Position numbers and translations under genes: made by a program | Notes under the pieces: generated by a model | What the model was told of the DNA's origin: nothing | Databases searched by the model: none | Seen by the model: only the letters and a program-made list of their open reading frames with translations | From: Cohnella fermenti | Lineage (GTDB): Bacteria; Bacillota; Bacilli; Paenibacillales; Paenibacillaceae | Length of the DNA: 64,000 bases | NCBI RefSeq assembly: GCF_004801405.1 | Contig: NZ_SSOB01000023.1 | Location: 62,001 to 126,000, forward strand | Reading direction: 5' to 3' | Part shown: one piece after another, positions 53,434 to 61,626 of the stretch | Position numbering within the stretch: position 1 is the first letter of the stretch | Layout: the number at the start of each line of letters is the position of its first letter

Positions 53434-55146
53434 CTACTGAGCCGCATACCATTCGTTCACTTCATTCGTAATATCGGCCCCGCCCAGATTGCTCCAGTTC
53501 TTTACGTACGTGTCGAAATCGTCCACTGACGCATCGCCCATAATGATTTTTGTCAGGTTTTCCAACGTCATTTTATCCAGACTCGACTGCTTCGAACCGA
53601 TCATCGGGGTTGGGGCTCCGAAGAATTCATTATTTTGCAGCAAATTTTGCTCCAAGTATTGATTCAACACGGATTGCGAGCTGACCGGCCCGAATATCCG
53701 TTCAAATGCCCATGTGCTGTTGTCTCCATTGCGGAATTTGACGATGTTGTCATACGTGCTCTTGAGAGCAGGCGTCAAGCTCGACGGATCGTTGCTGTTC
53801 AACGCTGCCGAGATGCTCGCTTGCGCTTCCTGGTTCTGCGAATTCGGCCAGATTTGAGCCACGGCTGCATGGAAAACTTCGATATTATCCGCCGTTGTGC
53901 CGTATTTGGAGGGTTCCATATCGGGGCCGAACATTTTATCCGCAAACAGGTTGGCCAGCTTCACTGCCGCTTCAGGATGTTCGTAACCTTTTCTGACCAC
54001 CGTATACGACTGAACCGGGAATTTAGCCTGCGATTTGGTTGGTTGACCATTCAAGTCATAGATGGGGAAAGCCTTCCAGTCCATCTCCGGATCCAGGTTT
54101 TTGGCGGCCTGCAACGGCGAGATCGGCGCCCACTGCTTTCCGAAGAACAAACCGAATTTATCAGCCAGTTCCCCTTCCTTACCCGGGTCTTTAACGCCAA
54201 ATTCTGGATCAATCGCACCTGTTTCATACAAATTTTGCAGATCGGCGAGCGCCTGCTTCATAGCGGGTTGAACGGTGCCGAAAGCCAGTTGGCCGCTCGC
54301 TTCGTCCCTCACCCAAATTTGCGGATAAGCGCCATAAGCATTGAAGAAGCCTTCCAGTCCGGCCCAGCCGTCCCAGAGATTTTTATGAACGGCCAGCCCA
54401 TACGTATCTTGCTTGCCGTTGCCGTCCGGATCCTGGGTCGCGAAGGCTTTCGCGATCGTCAGCACATCTTGCAGCGATTGCGGCTCGGACAACCCCAACT
54501 TGGTCAACCAGTCAGTACGAACCCACAAGACGGATGCAGTGTCGACCGCACTAAGAGTATTTGGAATCGCGTACACCTTTCCGTTGAAGGTAGCCGACTG
54601 CAAGGAGTGTCCGCCGTCCTCGGTCACGATCTGCTTGGTGTAATCCGTCGCGTACTGATCCCATGACGAGGTCAGGTCGGCAATCTGCCCGGCATCGACC
54701 AGATTTTTCAACTGAGTCGCGTTTACGGTAAACATGTCAGGCAAGTCGCCGGAGGCGATGGCTATATTCAGCTTTTCATCGTATTGCGCGGCAGCTACCG
54801 TCCAGTCGTAGGAGAAGTCAATCCCCAGGTCGTCCTGATAGGCGCGGGTCCATACGTTGTGCTCGAGATCGTCGCCTGCTTCGTATTTGTACGTGCTGTC
54901 TACCCCCCTCGCAGAGGTCAACTTGATCGGCGGGTCGTATTTGCCCAGCGGCTCTGCCGTTGGATCTGTGGTCGTCCCATCGCCACCGGAAGCAATGCTT
55001 GCGGAGCCTGCACTCGCAGGAGGGGCGGTTCCCTCCTGCGAATTGCCGACAGATTTGCCTTCATTATTGCCGCTGCAGGCAGTCAAAAGCATCGATCCGA
55101 TCAGTCCCGTCGTCATCATTGTCAACGTCCATCTCTTTAACGTCAT
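53434..55146 (-). CDS. Extracellular sugar-binding lipoprotein
   Basis: A 570-aa solute-binding lipoprotein. The signal sequence ends in lipobox LTAC (Cys24), followed by a long Gly/Ser/Ala/Thr linker. The mature part has GDLPDMFTVNATQLKNL, VLWVRTDWLTKLGLSEPQSL and AFATQDPDGNGKQDTYGLAV, a calcium-like loop common in this family. ATG 55146 has AAGGGGG 8 bases upstream; the open frame to 55227 has no better site and would bury the signal peptide. It heads the third operon and is probably switched on by the sensor kinase/response regulator pair encoded just upstream. A -10-like TATAAT lies 41 bases before the start. Confidence 0.93.
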   Translation of the reverse strand: MTLKRWTLTMMTTGLIGSMLLTACSGNNEGKSVGNSQEGTAPPASAGSASIASGGDGTTTDPTAEPLGKYDPPIKLTSARGVDSTYKYEAGDDLEHNVWTRAYQDDLGIDFSYDWTVAAAQYDEKLNIAIASGDLPDMFTVNATQLKNLVDAGQIADLTSSWDQYATDYTKQIVTEDGGHSLQSATFNGKVYAIPNTLSAVDTASVLWVRTDWLTKLGLSEPQSLQDVLTIAKAFATQDPDGNGKQDTYGLAVHKNLWDGWAGLEGFFNAYGAYPQIWVRDEASGQLAFGTVQPAMKQALADLQNLYETGAIDPEFGVKDPGKEGELADKFGLFFGKQWAPISPLQAAKNLDPEMDWKAFPIYDLNGQPTKSQAKFPVQSYTVVRKGYEHPEAAVKLANLFADKMFGPDMEPSKYGTTADNIEVFHAAVAQIWPNSQNQEAQASISAALNSNDPSSLTPALKSTYDNIVKFRNGDNSTWAFERIFGPVSSQSVLNQYLEQNLLQNNEFFGAPTPMIGSKQSSLDKMTLENLTKIIMGDASVDDFDTYVKNWSNLGGADITNEVNEWYAAQ

Positions 55147-55186
55147 GGTGTTGCCCCCTTCTTTTGATTGGGTTCCCTTGCTATTC

Positions 55187-55215
55187 ATTATAGAAGAGCC
55201 TTCTCTCGGCCTTCT
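55187..55215 (-). promoter_or_regulatory. Promoter-like region with 11-bp spaced repeats before third SBP
   Basis: The minus strand has a consensus -10 TATAAT at 55187-55192 and no good -35. In its place are two copies of AGAAGGC (55198-55204 and 55209-55215) exactly 11 bases apart, one helical turn. This is a reasonable operator for the AraC-type response regulator encoded at 56980, giving activator-dependent transcription of the SBP operon. Confidence 0.42.
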
Positions 55216-55288
55216 ACTGTCCGTCATTTACAATTCCTATCTTCCCTTTACAAGATCTCCGCTAAGCGTTCGGCCGCGAGAAGGATGC

Positions 55289-55314
55289 AAAAAAAGCCCG
55301 CTTGGCAGGCGAGC
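55289..55314 (-). terminator. Rho-independent terminator after response regulator
   Basis: The minus-strand stem GCTCGC/GCGGGC (one G-T pair) with a 7-base loop is followed by seven T residues. It lies 22 bases past the response-regulator stop and separates it from the SBP promoter. Confidence 0.8.
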
Positions 55315-55336
55315 AAGGTTCGTCGAGGGGCTGCTT

Positions 55337-56980
55337 TTATTTGTTTTTGCTGCCGTCGCGGTATTCCTGCGGCGTCAGGCCCGTCTGTTTTTTGAAGAAG
55401 CGGTACAGGTAAGGCTCGGACATAAAACCGAGAGCCGCGGCGATATCTCCAATTCTCGCTTGCTGGTCGCCCAGCATCTCCTTTGCTTTCTGAAGACGGG
55501 TCTCAACGATATAATCGGACAGGCCTTGTCCCGTGCATTGTTTGTAATATCGAGAAAGATAAGACGGGTTGTAGCCGACAACCTCGCCCAGTCGGGTCAG
55601 GGACAAATCCCCTCCCACATGCAAGTCGATATATCGTTGGAGAGCGTTAATTGTTTTCTCCGTCTCATTCCTCTCTCCCTCCCCCTTGAGCTCGAACAGC
55701 CGCGCACCCATAACACGGAATTCTCGACAGATCTCCGGCCAATCTGACAGTGGATTCATGCTCTGCAGACGGGAACCGTTCCATTCAAATACATTCCGTT
55801 CCTGAACACCCCATTGATTCATGCAAGAAGTCAACAAGGAGATTAGCCGATAGTATGCTTCGAGACGATAATGGCCCATCCCTTCGGAATGATTCGTGAT
55901 ATCCATCATGAGGTCATGAAAACGGGTCAAGAAGTCCTCTCTCCGTCCTGCCTCCAGCAACATCCGCAAATCGTCGATCCGATTGAGCGCGACACGGATC
56001 GCATGCTCGGCTTGCAAGCTCTTCCGTTTGGCGGCGTCCGGCTCGGCGACAGGAATCAGCAGACGATTCCCGTCCTTTAACAACCCTCTGCTCAGCAGCA
56101 GAGATAACGCTTCATACTGCTCAGGCAGCTCTTTCCACGTGACCGCTTCGCTTGAAGCAGCCAGAGAGACGGACAATTTCAGCAACCGCTCGCAGGTTTC
56201 TTGCAGTTGCTCCAGGGTGCCGTGTACGAATCGAACCGCACGACTCCATTCCGACCGTTCCTTCGCCTGTACGAAGATGAGCAACTGCAGCTTGTCCCGG
56301 ACAAAGCAATGGATTCGGGCGAAGCGCGCCAACAACTCGTCGGCAATATTGCTGACAGCATATAGGAACAAGGCACGGTCGGCGGGACGATAAGTCTGAT
56401 CCCAATGTGTTACAGTCCCGATTACGAGCAGAACAGGCTCCTTCGCATCCAGTTCGAGCTCCACTTGTCGGAACTGACTGTCCAGTTGGCCGGGCGGCCC
56501 CGCTTCTCCTTGCAGGATATCCCACAGCAGCTCTCTCTGAAGAGTAGGCGCCGCCAGACGTAATTGTCGCTTCGCCTGGTCAAGGATACGATCGGAGTCC
56601 CACTCTCTGTCCAACTGCGAGATCGCCTTCTCCACGGCCCGCACAATGTTCTCGTCTCCATCTGTTTTGAGCAAATAATCCACACTGTCGTTGCGAATAG
56701 CCTCTTGAATATAGCCGAAATCGTCGTAGCCGGTCAGAAAGATGATTTTGCAGCGCGGCCATTGGCTCTTGATCTCCCGCTGAAGCTCCAGGCCGGTCAT
56801 GCCCGGCATCCGGATATCCAGCAGGGCAATGTCCATCTTGGTGCGATGCATCCAGTTTAACGCTTCGTCCGCTGAGAATGCCCGATAGATCTCAAGGTCA
56901 AAAATGGGCGTTTCCTCTATCAAATGGGCAAGTCCCTCCACGATCAAAGGTTCGTTGTCGACGATCAGCAATCTGTACAT
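55337..56980 (-). CDS. YesN-like AraC-type response regulator
   Basis: A 547-aa regulator. The receiver domain (1-120) has acidic residues at DNEP (8-11), phospho-acceptor Asp55 in LLDIRMPG, the Thr in FLTGYDD and Lys in LLKTDGDE. A middle region of about 300 residues has no clear motif. The AraC double helix-turn-helix spans about 445-545 (SLTRLGEVVGYNPSYLSRYY; IGDIAAALGFMSEPYLYRFF; TPQEYR). GGGGGAAATAAG precedes ATG 56980, just one base after the sensor kinase stop, so the two are translated together. It probably activates the adjacent importer-GH5-GH78 operon. Confidence 0.94.
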   Translation of the reverse strand: MYRLLIVDNEPLIVEGLAHLIEETPIFDLEIYRAFSADEALNWMHRTKMDIALLDIRMPGMTGLELQREIKSQWPRCKIIFLTGYDDFGYIQEAIRNDSVDYLLKTDGDENIVRAVEKAISQLDREWDSDRILDQAKRQLRLAAPTLQRELLWDILQGEAGPPGQLDSQFRQVELELDAKEPVLLVIGTVTHWDQTYRPADRALFLYAVSNIADELLARFARIHCFVRDKLQLLIFVQAKERSEWSRAVRFVHGTLEQLQETCERLLKLSVSLAASSEAVTWKELPEQYEALSLLLSRGLLKDGNRLLIPVAEPDAAKRKSLQAEHAIRVALNRIDDLRMLLEAGRREDFLTRFHDLMMDITNHSEGMGHYRLEAYYRLISLLTSCMNQWGVQERNVFEWNGSRLQSMNPLSDWPEICREFRVMGARLFELKGEGERNETEKTINALQRYIDLHVGGDLSLTRLGEVVGYNPSYLSRYYKQCTGQGLSDYIVETRLQKAKEMLGDQQARIGDIAAALGFMSEPYLYRFFKKQTGLTPQEYRDGSKNK

Positions 56981-56981
56981 C

Positions 56982-58736
56982 TTATTTCCCCCATTCGAGC
57001 GGGATGTTCAATGTTACCAGCAATCCTCCAAAATCGGGGCTTCTGCTCAGTTCCATTCCGCCTTCTTCGCCGAATTTCAGCTTTAATCGGCGGTTCACAT
57101 TCAACAGACCTGTCACTTCCTCATTGTGGTCCGCATGCCTCATATCGCGGCGAAGACGGTCCAGGACCTCCTCTTCGAGGGACTCTCCGTTGTCCTCGAC
57201 AAGAATGGAAAGTCGTTCTGGCTCGATTCGATAGCTGATCCGAAGCCGCCCTTGACCGATCCGATCCTCCAACGCATGCTGATAGGCATTCTCAAGTATA
57301 GGCTGAATAATCAGGCGAGGAACCTTGAGATCGGCGTACTCTCCCGGCAGATCCTCAAATTGAACCTCGATCTTTGAGCCGAAACGCATCGATTGAATAT
57401 TTGCATATGTTCGTGAATGGCCAACCTCTTGTCCCAATTCGACCTCATCCCTGCCTGTGCGCGTCATAAAGCGGAAATATTCTCCCAGGTAGATGGTCAT
57501 TCTCTTGACGCTCTCGATATCGGGAATTTGCGCCATGCGGCGAAGAATGAAGAAACTGTTGTATAAAAAGTGTGGATTAATTTGCGACTGCAGTTGCTTC
57601 AACTCCGAGCGCTGCGATCGCAGTTGCTGCTCGTATACCTCTTGGATCAGATAGCGAATTCGGTCGGTCATCTGGTTGAACTGGAGATACAAATACTTAA
57701 ACTCATCCCTTGAACGATCCGAGATCTGAACGTCCAGTTGGCCCCTCTCCACCTGGCGCAATGCACTCAGCAGCTTGCGAAGGGGGCGGTGAATGAGCCG
57801 AAATATCCAGTATGAGCAAAATAATATGACAGCAATCGTGAGCAACAACTGATAGCGATACCAGAGCCGATATTTCTCCAGCGGCCCCAGCACCTCATGC
57901 TTCGGAACACCGATCACGACCACGGCATCAAGCAACTCGGACCAACGGAATGTAACCAGATAGCTTTCTCCGCTCGCGTCTTGGACCGTCCCCTGTGCAC
58001 TGTCTACACCCTGGAATTCCGGCCGCTTCAAAAAATCGTCGAAGCTCTCGGCCAACCGCTCCCCGTCTCCTCCGATTACCCCCCAGTTGCCGTTCCGATC
58101 CACAAGCATCGCTCCACCGCTGCCGGATAGGAGCGTTCGATTCAACTGCTCTCTAATCTTCGGAATCGACAGTTCGATCTCCAGCGCGAATCCTACCTCG
58201 AAGGAGGGCTGGGCTGGCTCCGGGTATACCTGGGCCATCAAGAGCTTATCCTGCGAATGGAACAAGGTCCAGTGATTATTCTGTGCCAGGACCAATGCAG
58301 ATATCTCGCTTTCTTCCATTACCCCATAGTAATTATCGGTGGAGATCGTGCGATGAAGCATAGGGAAATAAACCTTGACTTCGTCAACATAGAGGCTCGA
58401 TGTCTTCAACAAATCCAGGCGGTCCTGAATGCGCAGGATGGATTGCGTTTGCTCGAAGGGGCTCATCGAGGGGGCCAGATCGGACAGCTTCTGAAAATCG
58501 TCGTCGGCGATATAGGCTTGTTTGAGGTCGCTGATCTTCTGCATTTCGGCTTCGAACGAGCTAAGGTAATACTGCAGGCTCGCCCCCACGGACTTGGTAA
58601 TGCTGGATTGAACCGTGCTCGTGCCGGAATGGGACATCGCCAGACTCAATCCATACAGCGGTAGAATGCCAAGCAAAAAAATAAGGACAAGCTTGGGCCA
58701 TATGCCAAAGCTCCAATTTTTAATAAAAACAAACAT
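56982..58736 (-). CDS. YesM-like membrane sensor histidine kinase
   Basis: A 584-aa kinase. Helix 1 is near 12-32 (LVLIFLLGILPLYGLSLAM), an outside sensor domain runs to about 285, and helix 2 near 292-312 (LLLTIAVILFCSYWIFRLI). HAMP follows. The His_kinase motif is QLQSQINPHFLYNSFFILRR, and the ATP-binding part shows RLIIQPILENAYQHA and a late LNVNRRLKLKFGE. ATG 58736 has a G-run 6 bases upstream; the frame to 58850 has no good start. It would sense a sugar outside the cell and phosphorylate the response regulator one base downstream. A good cre-like site at 58799 suggests catabolite control of the pair. Confidence 0.94.
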   Translation of the reverse strand: MFVFIKNWSFGIWPKLVLIFLLGILPLYGLSLAMSHSGTSTVQSSITKSVGASLQYYLSSFEAEMQKISDLKQAYIADDDFQKLSDLAPSMSPFEQTQSILRIQDRLDLLKTSSLYVDEVKVYFPMLHRTISTDNYYGVMEESEISALVLAQNNHWTLFHSQDKLLMAQVYPEPAQPSFEVGFALEIELSIPKIREQLNRTLLSGSGGAMLVDRNGNWGVIGGDGERLAESFDDFLKRPEFQGVDSAQGTVQDASGESYLVTFRWSELLDAVVVIGVPKHEVLGPLEKYRLWYRYQLLLTIAVILFCSYWIFRLIHRPLRKLLSALRQVERGQLDVQISDRSRDEFKYLYLQFNQMTDRIRYLIQEVYEQQLRSQRSELKQLQSQINPHFLYNSFFILRRMAQIPDIESVKRMTIYLGEYFRFMTRTGRDEVELGQEVGHSRTYANIQSMRFGSKIEVQFEDLPGEYADLKVPRLIIQPILENAYQHALEDRIGQGRLRISYRIEPERLSILVEDNGESLEEEVLDRLRRDMRHADHNEEVTGLLNVNRRLKLKFGEEGGMELSRSPDFGGLLVTLNIPLEWGK

Positions 58737-58798
58737 TCGTATGCCCCCCACGGCGGAAGCGGTCAACGAACAGTTCCTGCCCCAGCAGTTCTTTTTAG

Positions 58799-58812
58799 TG
58801 TAAACGGTTTCT
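58799..58812. promoter_or_regulatory. CcpA cre-like site upstream of sensor kinase
   Basis: TGTAAACGGTTTCT matches the cre consensus TGWAARCGYTWNCW at 13 of 14 positions. It lies 63 bases upstream of the kinase start, where CcpA could repress the two-component pair and thereby the third operon. Confidence 0.55.
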
Positions 58813-58890
58813 TTTGTTCCGTCCAGCCCCGGTCCCGTTATCATCAGCACCTAGTTTCGTGCGCGCCGGAATTTGGTCGATAAATGATAA

Positions 58891-58929
58891 GAAGGCTGCC
58901 GTCGGGACTACTCCCGTGCGGCAGCCTTC
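58891..58929 (-). terminator. Long hairpin terminator overlapping SLH gene end
   Basis: An 11-bp outer stem (GAAGGCTGCCG/CGGCAGCCTTC) plus an inner CGGGA/TCCCG. The stem overlaps the last codons of the SLH pseudogene, and the minus strand continues TTATCATTTATC. It separates that gene from the sensor kinase operon. Confidence 0.75.
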
Positions 58930-61380
58930 TCTTTATTAATCTCCAAAATAAATCCTTCTTGCAAAGTGCGCGGGTAGTTCAGGTTTAATTGATAGTTTTT
59001 GTAATAAATGCTGTCCCCGCTTGTAACATACAGTTCAAGCTTGTAGTCGACACCCGGCCGCACATCAATGGCAATCGTCTGCTGTCCCGCAGCAAGCATC
59101 CCCGTCTTAATCACCAAGCCCGATGCATTCACTGCGTAATTGACGGTCGAATACGCCGGTGCGTCTACCGTGACGGTAACTGTATGCGCACCCTTGGTAC
59201 GATCCGTAGCAATCGTATACCCTAACGTCCCCTTGTCGTATTCGAACAGTTCAGTATCTTTTCCGAACTCTTGTCGATACAGGGTATAGCCTTCGACAGT
59301 TAAATCGTTCAGTTGAGCATTGCTGCAAATCTCCGGACCTTCCGTGCAGGGTTCCACATATCCGTCTGAATAGTCCGGGTCAATGCCGTCGCCGTAACCG
59401 CCAAGCGGCTGCCACAAATTCGTCGGCGTCAAGTTCTCCGCCAGGGTTGCCGTCGTCATCGCATGCACGCTCGAATAGTAGCCGATCGGTGCATAATCTT
59501 CTTCATACAGCACAACGTACGAAATGAGATCATCCGAGTTGCTATAGGTAGTCACCGGCAACTGGATCGTGTCGCCCTGATACTCATCAGTCAAGCTCTG
59601 CAGCCCGCTGCGACCGTAAATGTACTTGAAGTGATCCAGCTTCCAGTCGTCGACAAATTCACTCTGCGGCACAGAGACCAACTCGGTGAAAGTAGGGAAA
59701 AATTGAGCCTCCGGCTGGGCGGCAATTACTTTCTCCCTATCAATCGATAGCATGATCATGGATGCCAAGCCATCCAGATAGCAGTATTCACAGCGCTCAG
59801 CCCAATCTGCGGGCGCAACCGCCTCTGCGGTGATGCCATCTACTGCATCGAAGCGCGTCGCATCGCTCCATGCAATAACAAACGGGCCTTCAGCTACCAA
59901 TTCTTCGCCGTCGAACACCTTCAGGTACCACTCATCTTCAGCCTCTGGCACATACGCGCTTGGAATGGTGCAACTCGAGCCTGAATACAATGTACATCCG
60001 CCGAATAAGGGCTTGCTGTCTTCTGCATCGGCGAACACTTGCACAATTACCGTCAGATATTCGGCTACCTCCGGTGCAAAATCCTCATCAGGCGAGTATC
60101 GCTGCACGATATCTCCGCCCTCAATCGCCAAGCTTATAAAGATCGGCTCGTCTTCCGACGGGTGAGGGTCCGGACTCGGAGTGGGGCTCGGGCGTTGAAC
60201 CTCCATCAGTGCTGCTCGCACTCCCGCTTCCTTCCGTTGCCGAATCGCTAGCCGCCTCCGGACTCAGCGTAGCCCGCGTCACCTTGCCTTCCCCTGTCAC
60301 ATTCGCAAGCGCATCCAGAACCAGATCGGCAATGATCGCATTGGCCGCCATTTCGAGCTCCAGCCCGCTAGCAGCAGGATACGCATGCAATTCATCAATC
60401 GCACCGCTGGTCAGGTTTACCTTAATATCGGCAGACATGACCGACATCGACTCGAAATGCCCGCTCAGTTCAACTTGGGATCCGACCGGCAATGTTTCTG
60501 CCAACGAGACGTTTTTGAAGCCGATATCCGTCAGATGCGACTCTTCCAGCTTCACGGAGGATTGAACAACAACCTCTTCTACGCTGCTGGCTCCGGCTAC
60601 CAGAATACGCACGGTGCCTGTCGGTTTGTCCACCACGATTCTGACGAGAACCGAGTCTTCGAAATGAACCGAGTTCTCACCGCCGCCGCGCACAATTACT
60701 GCACCTTCAACGGTAACTCCCCGGAAGAATGCATCGCCTTCGCCAACAGCTTCCGTCAACAACAGGTCTCCTTTAATTACCAGATTTTGCAGTGTTACAT
60801 CCGCGGCAGCGACAACCGCATTCCCGTTGATAACAGTCGTATTATCGGCCGAACCATATGTCCCCGCCTTCTGGAACAGCGTAGTGCCGGCTGGGACAGG
60901 GCAAGCGCTCTCGTCAGCACGGTTACAGCTTCAGCCCGGGTCAGCGACTGCTTCGGCCGGAAGGTTCCGTCGGGATAACCTTTAAGCAACTGCTTCTCTA
61001 CAAGCCAGGCAACCGCCGGCGCGCTCCAGCTCGCGATTTGATCGCTGTCGACAAAAACGGACAACCCCGAAAGATCAGTGTTCTCGACATACAACAATCG
61101 TGCAATGACAACCGCCAGTTCCTCGCGAGTAATCGACTCCCGCCAGCCACTGACGCAGTGTCTCTTCCGCCCAATTGCCACTCAATTCGTCTTGCTGCGT
61201 TGAAGTGACTGCCGCTTGCTGGTCAGTCCCGATATGCACTGAAGCCTCTTCCGACACCTCGCTATCAATCTCATCTGCGACAGCCGATGCAACAGGCAGC
61301 AACGTTGTCAAGAGCAACAACACGCAACCAAGTATCGCTCCCTTAATAATCCCAAGACGTTTCCAACTCTGGTATAACAT
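58908..61380 (-). pseudogene. SLH-domain surface protein broken by three frameshifts
   Basis: ATG 61380 (AGGGGAAG upstream) opens a signal peptide ending VASAVADE. Near 61137 the frame shifts. The next frame carries SLH-type sequence (SITREELAVVIARLLYVE; VAWLVEKQLLKGYPDGTFRP; LTRAEAVTVLTRALAL). Near 60895 it shifts again into a repetitive beta-strand region (NTTVINGNAVVAAADVTLQN; LVIKGDLLLTEAVGEGDAF). Near 60195, in a Pro/Ser/Thr linker, a third shift leads to the 400-residue C-terminal part, ending with an Ig-like or cadherin-like domain (GYTIATDRTKGAHTVTVTVD). Joined, the protein would be about 820 residues, bound to the cell-wall polymer by SLH and presumably binding glycan or helping adhesion. 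Three independent shifts suggest a pseudogene, although assembly errors could mimic it. Confidence 0.78.
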
Positions 61381-61517
61381 AGATATCTTCCCCTATAAAG
61401 TAAATATCCCTGCCAAGAACGAAGATGTGCGCATGTCCCCTCCACAACGCTCTTCGTCAAAACCCTCTATTTTTAATATGTACCGTCAACGAAACAGGGA
61501 CTTTAGACCTCTATTGA

Positions 61518-61546
61518 TAATAATTTGATGGTTTGTAAAGAACAAA
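61518..61546 (-). promoter_or_regulatory. sigma-A-like promoter for SLH gene
   Basis: The minus strand has TTGTTC (61541-61546), 17 bp, then TATTAT (61518-61523). It would give a leader of about 130 bases before ATG 61380. The hexamers are imperfect, so this is tentative. Confidence 0.35.
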
Positions 61547-61579
61547 TTGAGCGTTTTACCTGGTACGCAGAATGGCTTC

Positions 61580-61619
61580 AGCCCCCTCAAACTCCATGAT
61601 CACGGAGCTTGAGGGGGCT
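61580..61619 (-). terminator. Hairpin terminator after beta-helix enzyme
   Basis: A perfect 11-bp stem AGCCCCCTCAA/TTGAGGGGGCT with an inner CTCC/GGAG, beginning 8 bases past the stop of the minus-strand gene. There is no clear T-run, but the stem is strong. Confidence 0.6.
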
Positions 61620-61626
61620 GTTCCCG

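Noticed and set aside
53635-54666. A 343-codon plus-strand frame opposite the third binding lipoprotein
   Set aside because: Shadow of a well-supported minus-strand gene; composition (many Arg, His, Gln, Ile) is typical of antisense frames.
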